Shown: one piece after another, positions 1 through 11,336 of the stretch
How the letters are laid out: every line of letters begins with the position of its first letter
Position numbering within the stretch: the stretch's first letter is position 1
Source: Excoecaria cochinchinensis
Taxonomy: Eukaryota > Streptophyta > Magnoliopsida > Malpighiales > Euphorbiaceae
NCBI GenBank assembly: GCA_947683425.1
Contig: CANTUQ010000077.1
Coordinates: forward strand, 3,038,001-3,102,000
Direction: 5' to 3'
DNA: 64,000 nucleotides
Notes under the pieces: model-generated
The model's database searches: none
Seen by the model: only the letters and a program-made list of their open reading frames with translations
What the model was told of the DNA's origin: nothing
Program-made: the position numbers and the translations under genes

Positions 1-985
1 AAAATGTCCAATCAAGAAAACTCGAGAGGGCTGATTAGAGACAGGAGTTTGATGCTTACAAGATATACTCTGAGATTAGATGTAGTTCTGAATTTTGAAT
101 CAATGTTAGATAATGATCATGTATAGAGAAATCATACTGAAATGTACACAATCTTTGCAACTACATGTGTTCATATTTTCTAGTTCATTTATAAAAAGAG
201 AAATATCGTTCATTGCTGAATGCATGAAATCTAAATGAGCACACTCTGCTCCTGCTCTCACCATCGGGATGTCTAAGTCGATGAGTTCTAGTATTGATTG
301 CGGGACTAAGCACCTACCTCTTGAATGCATTAGTGGGAGTGAAAGAACAACCCCCGATAGATGGCATAATAGTCTTCACCGATAGCTCGCCTAAATGCCG
401 CGATGTTTGGAGGTAAGAGCCGAAGATAAAGGTCCGTCTTGGAAAGATAGGGATACCTCACTACATCATCAATCCCTCTGAACTATCAAGCACGATGGGA
501 TGTAAGGCACAAAACAGCCCCATGAAGCCCTAAAGAACCCGATCCTCTTCGCTACCTCACCTAATCTGGCAACACATTCATCCAGAAAGTCAAAGGAATG
601 CAACTGATGCCTAGAGAAAATACCTCAGAGAATAACTGTTGATTACCCTAGGAAGGGGCTTTGATAGTAGCTTCAACTTTTCTTATAGTTGTACTTGAAA
701 GGCAAGAGAGTATTAAAAAAAAAAAAAAGAAGAGGCCATTAGAGATGAAAACCATGACTGGCTCTCTAAGCAAAAGTTAGGCCAAACGACAAGGTGAAAA
801 CCTAGGAACAGGCAGTCTGTCCTTTAAAAAATGAATGAAGAAAAGAAAAGCCACTAGATTAGGTTGGGTCCATTCCAGGCAAAAATTAGGCACAGAGTTA
901 TGTGAAAATCCCTAAAGGGACGCATTTCCCGCTAAGAAAAGCTAGTGTGAAAATCCACAAGGGACGCACTACCTTTATAACAATG
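1..985 (-). pseudogene. Antisense extra-ORF remnant (DUF7745-type aORF) of element A
   Basis: Read on the minus strand, this stretch is a degraded copy of the antisense ORF of Tat1 (40582-41897). The clearest anchor is about 862-985: its reverse complement matches the intron-like block at 41220-41310, including two copies of GGATTTTCACA and the word TAGCTTTTCTTAGCGGGA. A second anchor is about 100-190, which matches the tail region near 41940-42030. Between them are scattered open stretches (one of 74 codons at 106-330) but no continuous frame. The position, 3' of pol and opposite to the element, is the same as in Tat1. Whether it was ever translated here cannot be told. Confidence 0.55.
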
Positions 986-2170
986 ACCTTTGACGCCTGG
1001 AGCGATAAGGCGGTATTACTCCGAATGACTTTCCTTTGGGCAGAACTTGATTCAGAGTCCTAGGGGAAAAATGCTCATTGACCGGGGGGGCAAAGATACG
1101 TATGGGTCAGTTCTCCTTGAAAAGATTATGGGCCAGAGTCCGTAAAGCCAAGATAATGCTTTTCTACAGCCTTGGGAGCATCAGACAATGTGGGCAACCA
1201 AGCAGTACCCTCAATGAATCCCTTAACCACCTGGGATATGGTCTATTCATTTTTGCATGTCACATGCATTAAGTCTTTTACGCGTATAGATATGCACACA
1301 CAATTCTTGTACATTAATCCTTTGCATGTGTTTCTTATATATAGTTTTGTATGTATATTTCACACACATGATTCCATACACACACACAATCTTTTGTATA
1401 TGTTGTTGTGTACATGGCTAAGGAAGGAAAGGTCCGAATAGACCTCCTGAGCAAGGATGATCCAAGGGATGGATTCAGCTCAACATTATCGGCCACTGTA
1501 TCCAGCATAAAATCAGGTGAATGTGTCAGAGGTGGAACGCCCAGAAAAACAAGCCTATCAAGGCACACCATGCTGAGGGCAATCTGGAATCACGCAAATC
1601 TACAGAAAAGAAGATCATTTGAGAAGTCGGACTACCCACACATATTTCAGTTGGAGGCAATTAGACGCAAAAGTAGGCCGGGGTACAGTTTTAGCTCTAC
1701 ATCGGGGCTCATCTATGCCGAACAATCAGATCGTCACGAGAATGGAATCTCATGGACCCGCTCCCAACAAGACATCTAAAAGAGCAAGCCTATCCATATA
1801 CGCCTTGCCGGGGGGCAATCAAGTAAGTTTCCCTATCATAAGAGGCATGCTCACACACATTACACAATAAATGTACAAAATCCATATTCAAATGTACAAA
1901 ATCTCAAACAAACACAAAAACAACATAATACAAATTCTCAACAACAAAAATAAAACAACACAAAACAAAAAGAAAAAGATATTTTCAAGGCCTTGAAAAT
2001 CCAATATACTGTAAAAATTGAAATGCATCCAAAATGTAAGAATCCCAAAAACTTACAAGAAAAAAAAAACAAGAAAAAAAACAAAAACAAAAACAAAAAT
2101 AAGGATCATTTTAAGAGTCGCCAAAGACATTGAAATCTATCCGCCTGCGGGCAAACAACCAAAACTCACA
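986..2170 (+). other. 3' untranslated region of element A, no gene seen
   Basis: The stretch holds CA/TG-rich words (about 1260-1400) and an A/C-rich low-complexity run (about 1870-2110). A 123-codon open frame at 1408-1779 has no recognisable domain and no matching ORF at the equivalent place in Tat1, so it is not called as a gene. Confidence 0.5.
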
Positions 2171-2183
2171 ATATCATTTTCCT

Positions 2184-2440
2184 CTGAGGAGGCTCAAATC
2201 CAATTTCCTCTCTAGAGGCTCAAATATAATTTTCCTCTGAGGAGGCTCAAATCCAATTTGCTCTTTGGAGGCTCAAATATAATTTTCCTCTGAGAAGGCT
2301 CAAATCCAATTTCCTCTCTGGAGGCTCAAATATAATTTTCCTCTGAGGAGGCTCAAATCCAATTTCCTCTCTAGAGTCTCAAATATAATTTTCCTCTGAG
2401 TAGGCTCAAATATAATTTTCCTCTCGAGAGGCTCGAAATC
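2184..2440 (+). repeat. Tandem repeat of CTCAAAT...CCTCT units
   Basis: About five imperfect copies of a roughly 55-bp double unit. Each half pairs the word GGCTCAAATCCAATTT or GGCTCAAATATAATTT with TCCTCTGAGGAGG or CCTCTCTGGAGG. The second half of each unit (CCTCTGAGGAGG) is itself a palindrome. The array lies in the 3' untranslated region just before two further arrays. Confidence 0.8.
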
Positions 2441-2540
2441 AAAGTCTCTCAGTGAGCATCAAAGTTTCCCAATGAGCATCAAAGTCTCCCAGTGAGCATC
2501 AAAGTCTCTCAGTGAGCATCAAAGTCTCTCAGTTAGACAA
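2441..2540 (+). repeat. 20-bp tandem repeat, about five copies
   Basis: Copies of ATCAAAGTCTCTCAGTGAGC with single-base variation (CTCCCAGTGAGC, TTCCCAATGAGC). The array joins the preceding 55-bp array to the 126-bp array without a gap. Confidence 0.85.
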
Positions 2541-2564
2541 GACTTCACCTCACACCGTGCAACA

Positions 2565-3700
2565 GAGGATGCAGTTAGACAACACTTCACGTCACACCGT
2601 GCAGGCCGAGATGAGGCTAGTGGGACAGACCAGCCACCGTGCAGACCAAGATGAGGTTAACAGGGGACCAATGATAGAATAGATCGCAATAGAGGATGCA
2701 GTTAGACAACACTTCATCTCACACCACGAAGGCCGAGATGAGGTTAGCGGGACAGACCAGTCACCGTGCAGACCGAGATGAGGTTAGCAGGGGACAGCGA
2801 TAGAACAGATCACAATAGAGGATGCAGTTAGACAACATTTCACCTCACACCACACAGGCCGAGATGAGGCTAGCGGGACAGACTAGTCGTCGTGCAGACC
2901 GAGATGAGGTTAGCGGGGGACAGCGATAGAACAGATTGCAATAGAGGATACAGTTAGACAACACTTCACCTCACACCATGCAGGCCGAGATGGGGCTACC
3001 AGGACAGACCAGCCACCGTGCAGACTGAGATGAGGTTAGCGGGGGATAGTGATAGAACAGATCGAAACAGAGGATGCAGTTAGACAACACTTCACCTCAC
3101 ACCGCGCAGGCCGAGATGAGGCTAGCAGGACAGACCAGCTGCCGTGCAGACAGATATGAGGTTAGCGGGGGACAGCGATAGAACAGAATGCAATAGAGGA
3201 TGCCGTTAGACAACACTTCACCTCACACTGTGTAGGCCAAGATGAGGCTAGCGGGACAGACCAGCCACCGTGCAGACCGAGATGAGGTTAGCAGGGAACA
3301 GTGATAGAACAGATTGCAACAGAGGATACAGTTAGACAACACTTCACCTCACACCACGCAGGCCGAGATGAGACTAGCGAGATAGACCAACCGCCGTGCA
3401 GACCGAGATGAGGTTAGCGGGGGACAGTGATAGAACAGATCGCAACAGAGGATGCAGTTAGGCAACACTTCACCTCACACCATGCAAGCTGAGATGAGGC
3501 CAGCGGGACAGACCAGCCACCGTGCATGCCGAGACGAGGACAGCAGGGCACAAGCGATAGAACAGATCGCAACGGGATTGTGGTTAGAGGACACTGCATC
3601 TCACAGACACCGTGCACGCCGATCGGAGGCAAGCGGGACAATGTGAAAGAAAAGATTGCAAACGAGCCACGGTCGGATAGTACTACAGCTCAACGGCAAC
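2565..3700 (+). repeat. 126-bp tandem repeat, about eight to nine copies, next to the 3' LTR
   Basis: Unit starts (GAGGATGCAGTTAG) occur at 2565, 2692, 2818, 2944, 3070, 3196, 3322, 3448 and, decayed, near 3574. The period is therefore 126-127 bp. Each unit contains two related half-units marked GAGATGAGG. 126 is a multiple of three and part of the array stays open, but the frame carries no known domain. A related array, in the same place relative to the LTR, is in Tat1 at 32411-33300. Such 3' arrays are known from Tat/Ogre-type elements. Confidence 0.9.
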
Positions 3701-3812
3701 AAGTCGCAACATTTTACACGGCAAAAAGGTAAGGGCTGCCTCAGGTACGCATCTCTTTCCTTCTTCTCTGAATTTTGGCTCATCTAGGCACTAGTGCACT
3801 AGTTTTCCCAAA

Positions 3813-3824
3813 ATTGGGGGCAAC
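3813..3824 (+). promoter_or_regulatory. Polypurine tract of element A
   Basis: ATTGGGGGCAAC lies directly before the LTR start TGTAGACACC. It is the plus-strand DNA primer in this group. The same junction, in reverse, occurs in Tat1 at 32330-32348. Confidence 0.8.
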
Positions 3825-4050
3825 TGTAGACACCAGGTCCTGAAACAGCCCAAATTAGAGTTACCCAATGATGATAAGATGCCTTTTCACAGGCAAAAAG
3901 GTTGAAAGTGATGATTTTCTGGTCAAATTTGCATTTTAGAGTGAAAAAATAAAAAAAATATTTTTAAAATTAGATTTGAAAAATGGGGCTTAGAAATTAC
4001 AATATTTTTAGTTTAATTGAAAAATTAAAAAAAAAAATTCGGAGAGTTGG

Positions 4051-4335
4051 CCGCGCGGCACAATCGTCCTCGCGCGCACGCTGGGCGAGCGCTCTCGCCC
4101 AGGGTGCGCTACAGATGCCCCCCACTTGTAATGCTTTTAAAATGCTTTTAAAATGTTTATCTTTATTTTTATTTTTATTTTACTTTACTTTTTATTTGTA
4201 TCTTTTATCCTTATTTCTACTTTTTTTTATTGTATTTTATGAAAAAAAATTAAAAAAAAAAAATCGGCGGCCGTGCGGGCTGGCGTGTGCGTGAGCTGCC
4301 TGCGCGCTGGCGTGCATGCGCGGAGCACGCAATGC
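4051..4335. repeat. GC-rich palindrome cluster in LTR A
   Basis: The best palindrome is 4075-4110. Arms GCGCAC and CTGGGCGAG are separated by one base and mirrored around a CGCT centre, giving about 15 paired positions. GCCGCGCGGC lies at 4051-4060, and further CG-rich partial palindromes run to 4335. The surrounding LTR is strongly A/T-rich, so this is a compositional island. Confidence 0.7.
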
Positions 4336-5218
4336 TTGCCCCACACCTGTGAGAATCCTCGCCCGTCGCGCCCAGCTCCGCATGTTTTCGCTGATTTCTG
4401 TCGAAAATCAAGTTTTTGACATTTTTAGGGTAAAAAATGATTTTTTCATGCGATTTTTTCAGATTTTATTTAAATTTGACAAAAATTAGTCAAATTTTGT
4501 GGGTATTAAAAGTCAAAAAATAGAAAAAAAATTAAAAAGTAAATGAAAATATTAAGTGTAAATATTTGACTTTTAGGATTTTATTTTGAATTTAGGGTGT
4601 TTTTTGTTGAAATTGGGGAAGATTTACCTTCGAAAAATCTGGAGGAGGACTTGATTGGTGAAGAGGATGGAGTTTTAATGGGAGAATTATTCATTTGGAG
4701 GGGAGAGTTTTTTGCTAAGGAAAAATTATTCTAAGGGAATCAATTTTTTTAGGGGATTTTAGAGAGAAAAAAAAAGGTGTTCTTGAGGAAGATTAATCTA
4801 TTTTTTTTCTAGAGAGATAAAAAATTTTTGTTCTTGGAGTTTATTTTCTTGTTGTTCTTAAGGTTAAAAATCCTTTTATTTGACTTCCTTAATTTTCTTT
4901 TCTTAAATCTAAAAATTTTCTTCTTTGATTTTATTCTAATTTTTCTTAGATCTAAAAAATATTTGTTGAGTTTGAAAACTTGAGAAAGGAAAAATAAATT
5001 TCCTTAACTTGAGTTTTCTCATCAAATTAAACAATAAATACAAAAAAATTATTTTTAATTTTTTGTGTTCTTGAGTTATTTGAGATAAAAACTCAAGATT
5101 TTCGTGAACATTTTCGAGTTTACTCTTGAATCTTAACAAGGAGAATAGATTGAGACATCTTGCTTTCATATTACTTAATTCTTAGGGTAAAGATTCTTGG
5201 ATCCATTTTTTTTCTCAT

Positions 5219-5519
5219 TTCATTTTATTTATGTTAGTTTATTTTATTTTATTTTATTTTATTTTATTTTATTTTGCATTGATGAACGTGTATTGTTTTT
5301 TTGAGTTGAGATTTATTTTTTAGCATGAGTTTTCAATCTTTGTTTTGTTTTTGGCATGAAAATGGATAAACATACATGATGTTAGAGGATGAAAAATAAG
5401 ATTTACATTATTTTTCTTTTAGTATTATTTCTTATGATTTTTTTTGTATGCTTAAATATTATTATTGTATATTACATGTTTGATTGCTTTCCTCTTTTTT
5501 ATTCATTTAATTTTACTAG

Positions 5520-5580
<61 letters not shown>

Positions 5581-5670
5581 GTTGTTGTTGTTGTTGTTAT
5601 TAGTATTATTATTACTATTATTATTTTCATTATTGTCATTATATTTCGCATGGTGTTATTTCATGATTTA

Positions 5671-5716
<46 letters not shown>
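5219..5716. repeat. Microsatellites: TTTTA run and TTA/GTT runs
   Basis: A TTTTA run spans about 5225-5275. TTA runs span about 5521-5580 and 5671-5716, with a short GTT run between (about 5579-5600). Open frames across them encode only poly-Ile or poly-Leu and are not genes. Confidence 0.95.
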
Positions 5717-5717
<1 letters not shown>

Positions 5718-6894
5718 CATACTTTGCATATTTTTAATTATTGTTTTTTATGTGTGATGTTCATATAATGAATTAATGTGTTAATTTAACTTATTTTATG
5801 TTGATGTATTAATTTTATACTAGATTTCTTTTCTTTTATTTTTATTTTTAGTTGATTTTGGAATTACTACTAATATTTTTTTATTGTTGTTTTTGTATGT
5901 ATAATTTTGGCATGTGTTATTTTTTTGAGTATGTGCTATGGTTCAAGTTATGTTTATTTTATAGTTTGGGGTTTTGCTTGGGTGTGAGTATGTGTATGGG
6001 ATTAGGATGTGTTTTAGTAAGGTTGGTTTTGGGTATATGAGAAAGGATGATAGTTGGGTGTATGATGAGGAAGTTCTCAAATGAGGTATTGCCATGTGGC
6101 ATGAGAGGGGGAGGGGTTTTTATTGTGAAGAGAGAGTGAGGGACAGCTAGTTTTTCTTTGTTCTTATCCCGTTCCCTTTCTTTGTTCTCCTTTTCATGCT
6201 GCTTCTTTTTTCTTCTTCCTATTGCCCTTTTGTTTCCTCTTAATTTCCCATTTAGCTGTAAGTTTTGGTGAGTTTTGGGTAGCTCTAAGCTGGTTTGGTA
6301 AGTTGTAGCTATTTTTTTCTTCCTTATCTTCTTCCTTCTTTTGAATTTGGTTATTTTGGTGTTTTGGGGTTAGAGTTTTAAATTCTGTTTTGATGGGTGT
6401 TTTGGCTCAGAAATCCCTCCTAGAGAGCATAAGGGCAAGGAAATAGCTAGTGGAAGCGGAGCCCTGTGATTGGAGCTCAAGAGTTTGAGGTTTGGGAATT
6501 TCTATTTTCTTTGTGCATTTTTATGTGATTTTGTGTTCTTTATTGAATTGCTGGTAATTGATGAGACATAATATGTGTACTTGTATCTAAATGATGTGGG
6601 TAATGATTATTTTTGGTTGAGATGCTTGGATTGTGAGTAATTGAACCAAGATATGAATTTGTGGTTGAACTTAGAGAGAAATTTATGGTTTCTAAAGTGA
6701 GGATTTTGATTATGTTATTTGTGTAATTAAATTATTGGTTGTGGTTTAAAAGTTGGGTTTTAGGGTAATTAAGACGACTTGAATGATTAATTTGTGTGGG
6801 GTTAAGTTTTAAAGTCAATTGGAGGTTTGGGTGATTTTGGGAGTGTGATCATCTGCAGATTTTCGCGTAAGAGCTGGAAATCATGACTCTGTCG

Positions 6895-7170
6895 AAAGTG
6901 CGATAGACTCGGTGAATTTAGCCTTTACGCGTGGCCGAGCGTTGGGTTGTCGAGCCGCCGCAGAGAGAGAGCTCGATGTCGCGAGCGCGACAGAGCGCTC
7001 GGCTACGGAGCGGATTTGGGTAGTTCTCTATTGCGAGCGCGACAGCTTCGACTGGCTGCTCACTATCGCAAGCACGACAGTGAGATGTCCTTCTATCTCC
7101 ATGTGAGCGTGAAGATTGCCACGATCGCGACCTGGGCCAAGTTTCGCCTCTGTCGCGAGCGCGACACCTC
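6895..7170. repeat. CpG palindrome array in LTR B (TCGCGAGCGCGAC type)
   Basis: Repeated partial palindromes built on TCGCGAGCGCGACAG: near 6978-6990, 7034-7048, 7066-7078, 7118-7128 and 7152-7168. They lie just upstream of the presumed TATA. The same core in reverse (CTGTCGCGCTCGCGAC) fills the E2 LTR arrays. Confidence 0.75.
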
Positions 7171-7320
7171 CTAGCTTCAACTTGAGTTTTCTTTTATGCT
7201 TTCGATGTCTGGTTTCCAAACTTGTGATGCTTTTAGAATTATGCATGGATAATTTTATGAATTATATGCATGTGATTTGATGAATTATGCATGACCTGCT
7301 AGAGTCAAATAAGTGGATAG

Positions 7321-7595
7321 TTAGGCATGCCTAATAGAGTCCCTATAGCTGCAGCCTTCTGTGATTTGGACCCTAATCAGGTCCCCCGATCGGATCTTCA
7401 TGATCCTTCTATCTTGGATCTTGTTCAAGATCCCATGTGAAAATGTTTTTGGAACAAAAGGAAAAGATTGGTTTTGATACCTTCGGGTATCCATGCGTTA
7501 TGAAAGATTATTGGTACCCTCGGGTATCTAGGCGTACTCGTTATCCACGGATTTGTATGGCAGGATTTCTTTTATGGATATGGGATTATAATATG

Positions 7596-7673
<78 letters not shown>

Positions 7674-7841
7674 TGTGATATTATAACCGTATGTTTTATG
7701 TGTTGAACTATTTTATAAGCCTTCATTATCCTGTATGTGTGCCATAAGCATGTGATTTTCTGTTAACGCCACTGTGAGTGGTCGTTTTGCATTTGTGTTT
7801 TCCCACTAAGCGTATTCACTTAGCACGGGTGTTTCATCCGT
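7321..7841 (+). promoter_or_regulatory. Leader hairpin cassette of LTR B
   Basis: In order: H1 palindrome TTAGGCATGCCTAA (7321-7334); H2 GGACC/GGTCC (7368-7384); an extra GGATC/GATCC (7392-7406); H3 GGATCTTG-TT-CAAGATCC (7416-7433); H4a GATACC-TTCG-GGTATC (7476-7491); H4b GGTACC-CTCG-GGTATC (7513-7528); H5 CTAAG/CTTAG (7806-7823); H6 ACGGGT/ATCCGT (7825-7841). The same order is found in seven other LTR copies in this window. Confidence 0.7.
7599..7670. repeat. AT dinucleotide microsatellite, about 36 copies
   Basis: Uninterrupted AT run inside LTR B, between hairpins H4 and H5. Absent from the other chromovirus-type LTRs, so it expanded in this copy. Confidence 0.98.
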
Positions 7842-8431
7842 TCAGGTGTAGAAGTTGTTGGAAATTTTAGGCTGGGTGATCCATTTCAGCAGGGCCAACA
7901 CAACTAGGAGAGAGAGATTTTGTAGTATAGGATTGTACCTTTTGTATATGTATTAATTTAAGTATAGATTGAGCAAAGCAAATTGATTTTTCTTTCTCGA
8001 GTTCTTCCTAGTTCTTTTCGAAAAGTTTTGAAAGGAAAAAATTCGATATGAAAATTTTAACATCCCTTACCCGTACGTAGTAAATCACACTGTGATTCGA
8101 TCAGTTCATGAAGATGGTCAAGGGCATTACCAATACAATCATGCAAAACTTATAAAGCTTTAAGCCAAAATCTGAGTTATAAAAGTTTCTTTCATTTTCA
8201 AAAACACATACACAGCTAACTATAAATTTATTACGCACACACAATACAAAATATACTTTTTCAGAAATTATTACAGATAGTCCAATTGCTTTTACAAACT
8301 TATATTTCAAAATTACAAATCTTACAAATACTCTTAAGACTATACAATTCCTATCCTAAGATCTCTTCATAAACTTGCATTTGCTTGAACTACTGCGGAT
8401 GACCTTCGAAAGACCTGGTCACTTGCACCTA

Positions 8432-9082
8432 CACGGATTAAAAGAAAATCCGTGCTAAGCATAAAGCTTAGTTGGAAATACATAAATATGGACAACCACT
8501 AAGAATGGCTATACACATGCCAATTATAACAATTTAGGTACTTTCCAAGAGTTCATTAAAACATAAAAACATACTTTGCATACACATTTATTCCATTAAT
8601 ACATCCGTTTATTTGCATAACGATGTTAACAAATCACTTACACATTATTAATACCTTTTCGCATCTTATACATATCACTTTGTTCACTTGTTCATATTCA
8701 TTATGGTTCCCAACATTCGCTTCACACATCTTGCTTACAGATGCCTTATCAAATTATTTTATCCAATCAAAGAAGTATTTAGTTCACCATAACAAAATAC
8801 ATCCTATACATTTCATGTAGTATCATTTTCATAATTCACATTATTCTATGTCATATTCACATAGTTACGCCTGCAAACTCAAAAAGTGGATAACGAGCGA
8901 ACACATTGTTACCCGTAGGTAGAACAAAAGCAATTTCTTTCCTTTTCATTCAAAAACATTTTCACATTGGGGGATCTTAAACAAGATCCAACTCATAGAG
9001 ATCACAAGGATCCAAATGGGGACCTGATCAGGGTCCATAATGCATTAGGCTATAGCTAACAGAACTCTATAGGCATGCTTAT
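8432..9082 (-). promoter_or_regulatory. Leader hairpin cassette of LTR C
   Basis: Plus coordinates, read right to left in the sense direction: H1 (9069-9082, decayed GGCATGC palindrome); H2 GGACC/GGTCC (9020-9036); H3 GGATCTT/AAGATCC (8972-8989); H4 TACC-TACG-GGTA in sense (about 8910-8921); H5 CTAAGC/GCTTAG (8455-8471); H6 CACGGATT/AATCCGTG, eight pairs (8432-8454). A TATA-like TATATTATA (sense) lies at about 9142-9152. Confidence 0.7.
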
Positions 9083-9274
9083 CTGTCCATGACTCGTCTA
9101 TTGCAGGCTAAATTATTTGTCCAATTATTGTTCAATTATCCGTATAATATAGCATGGTAATTTCAATAAGCAATATCATATTATAATTCATACATTGAAT
9201 CATATAATCCATATGTGAAAAACTATGCAAAGTAAATTAAACAAGTAAACATTCATACCATAAAGGAGGGTTGC

Positions 9275-9465
9275 ACTCGCGACTATAGTCACGTTCGCGA
9301 CCATGGTCCCGGTCACGACCGTTGTCCCGCTCGTGACAGAGATGAATCACACCATATGTTGCGCTCATGACAGAGAGTGGGACAGCTTCTATCGCGCTCA
9401 CACTTGCTACAGAGAGTATCCGACGGAAGATCATATCATGGGTTCTCTGTCGCGCTCGAGACAAA
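9275..9465. repeat. CpG palindrome array in LTR C
   Basis: Repeated decayed units such as ACTCGCGACTATAGTC, CGCGACCATGGTC, CTCGTGACAGAG and CTCTGTCGCGCTCGAGAC, with one more pair near 10308-10345. The core resembles that of LTR B and E2. The array lies about 125 bp upstream (sense) of the TATA-like site. Confidence 0.7.
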
Positions 9466-11336
9466 GACAAGCATCATATTTCGTCACTGTCCTGCATAGC
9501 TCTCTTCAAACAATACCTTCCCAATACACCAAACTAACTCTTTGTCCACATGACACACATCCAAACACCTCAGATTATACAATTTGTCAAGAATTATTCA
9601 GTATTTAGACAGTCATTAAAGAACCATTTATATACGAAAGATTCATTTCATTTTTAGTTTATGATATACTTAACAAAATCATTTAATTCGATATTACCAT
9701 CATATAACAATTTTAAACCACAAGTAAGCCTACTCGAGACTTGAATCATTAATGGCCCAATAAACTTTTTATACATCTACACGTACATGTCACACTTATT
9801 TTTAACAAGTACCAACGAATTATCAGAGTTTCAGTTCATATATTATCTTTTATGTACGAATAAGTTTCTATGCTTTGGTTTGGACTTAGAATGGTATTCC
9901 AAGCTTCATACGTATCCCAAGGGATTGGGAATCAGAACCCCATAGTTCTAAAGGTTCAATATACAAAGTTGTAGTATTTTCCCTTATAATCGATTAACAT
10001 ATCACATCATGCCACTTCTGGATGTATTCGAAGGCATTTGACTCATTAAACTTTTAAGTATCTTAGTAATTATTCTTATTTATAACCTTAGTATCTTTTA
10101 TTTCTAAGTGATAGATATTTATTTACTTTTTTACAAACTCTAAACATGTGATGGGTAAGTCTTAGAAAGTTTCAGTGAAGTTCGGGTGTATTTTGAAAGG
10201 AAAAACATACCAAAATACACAAACTAGAGGAGGGTAAAGGTGGGCAATGGTTCATGCCAATCATGAGTTCCAAATAAGAAGAAAAACCTTCATTTAGAAT
10301 GTTCTATTGCACTCACGACCAAGGTCACGCTCATGACAGAAGCCTCCATCAGGTGCCCTATGAAAACATGATAACAAGACTGCTTTCCACTTCAAACTTG
10401 AACCGCTTAAACCAACACCTAAAACTCATTTTTAGACAAAATGTCCTTCTTAACAATTGTTCCCTAATATGTTATTTTTTATATGGAAAAATTTTCAGAT
10501 AATTTGGACACCTAAATCATTAGATGTGAGAAAAAAATCCTGGACTATTCCTATGAACCAGCCAAAGTAGAGACTCCTCAATTTTTGCTAATTTTGGGGC
10601 ACTTAGAGCTAGAATTAGCTCATGGCTATTTCTAAGACATCTATAGGTGTGTCTCTTATATTTCCAACAATGATAGATTCATACCATTTGGATTTCTTTA
10701 ATTCTAAATATAGGCTAATAACTGAAGAGGGGTCAAGTGTCCCAACACAGTTTTTTTTCACCAAATCCAATTCACATGCACATTTTTAACAATTTAAAGC
10801 CAACACTCACTATCATCATTATATATCATCATAAACACATTTAAGTAACTTATATAACACATCAATACACTCAAAATTTATACATAAATAAAAGGGTTTC
10901 CAAACCTCTTTTCCTTTGCTCCCTAATTGCTCAAATGATTGCACAACCCCTTTGCTTTTCTCACCTTTCCTTTGTAACACCCCACTCCCAGCCACCTATA
11001 TAGCTACGCTATAGCGGTTGGAAGCGGTTGTCACAACCACATATCACATGCATAGCTCCTACTAATCACATACAAATCTATCAATATATAACATTCTAGG
11101 CCAATTAATTCCGTTCGCATGAAGCGGAAGACATTCATTACGCATACATAAATTCACACAGTCCAATTAAAATACATCCCATACTGAGTTATATAATAAT
11201 TAATACATGCCAACAATGGCCATTAGTTACATGCATTAACAAAATATCCAAAATCCTACACTAGGAACGGAGGCCTAATGTGTTGATCAATCCAAGATGT
11301 GGGGATGTCCTTTGGGTCACTTCGCCGACGAACCTA

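Larger units (their letters stand above)
1..5860 (+). mobile_element. Element A: 3' part of a Tat-lineage Ty3/gypsy LTR retrotransposon (right boundary approximate)
   Basis: Order on the plus strand: antisense ORF remnant, 3' untranslated region, tandem repeats, polypurine tract and the start of the 3' LTR. The polypurine/LTR junction (GGGGGCAAC then TGTAGACACC) matches that of Tat1 at 32329, and the 126-bp repeat is related to the Tat1 array at 32411-33300. The window starts inside the element, so gag-pol is not visible. The LTR runs into a different, chromovirus-type LTR around 5.8 kb with no recognisable terminus, so the right edge is approximate. Lineage assignment is by homology to Tat1, whose pol is diagnostic. 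Confidence 0.75.
3825..5860 (+). repeat. 3' LTR of element A, truncated (right end approximate)
   Basis: Starts TGTAGACACCAGGTCCTG after a polypurine tract, like the LTR at 23063 (TGTAGACACCGGGTCCTG). It contains a GC-rich palindrome cluster (4051-4335), A/T-rich sequence, a TTTTA run and long TTA/GTT microsatellites. The LTR at 23063 has the same TTA-GTT-TTA microsatellite order. No LTR 3' end (TCACA plus PBS-like sequence) is visible before chromovirus-type sequence begins, so it is cut off. Confidence 0.65.
5860..8055 (+). repeat. LTR B: orphan chromovirus-type LTR, plus strand (both ends approximate)
   Basis: Sequence at 7240-7450 aligns by eye with the reverse complement of the E2 LTR: GACCTGCTAGAGTC, AGTGGATAG, TTAGGCATGCCTAA, then the GGACC and GGATCTTG hairpins. 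It also has the paired CTAAG/CACGG hairpins near its 3' end (7806-7841). No gag-pol accompanies it. A likely TATA (TTATATGC, about 7261-7268) lies 55 bp before the palindrome at 7321. The right end is cut by LTR C. Confidence 0.7.
8056..10972 (-). repeat. LTR C: orphan chromovirus-type LTR, minus strand, broken by E4
   Basis: The left edge reads TTTAACATCCCTTACCCG. This is an LTR 3' terminus of the TGTAACACCCC type (read on plus) with a mutated second base. The order of TATA, H1-H6 and the palindrome array matches the other minus-strand LTRs. At 10973 the LTR of E4 begins and no continuation is seen further right. Together with LTR B it forms a back-to-back inverted pair of decayed LTRs. Confidence 0.65.

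Noticed and set aside
1408..1779. 123-codon frame in element A
   Set aside because: No recognisable domain; no counterpart in Tat1 at the same place.
5389..5757. 122-codon frame rich in Ile/Leu
   Set aside because: Produced by TTA and GTT microsatellites; no domain.
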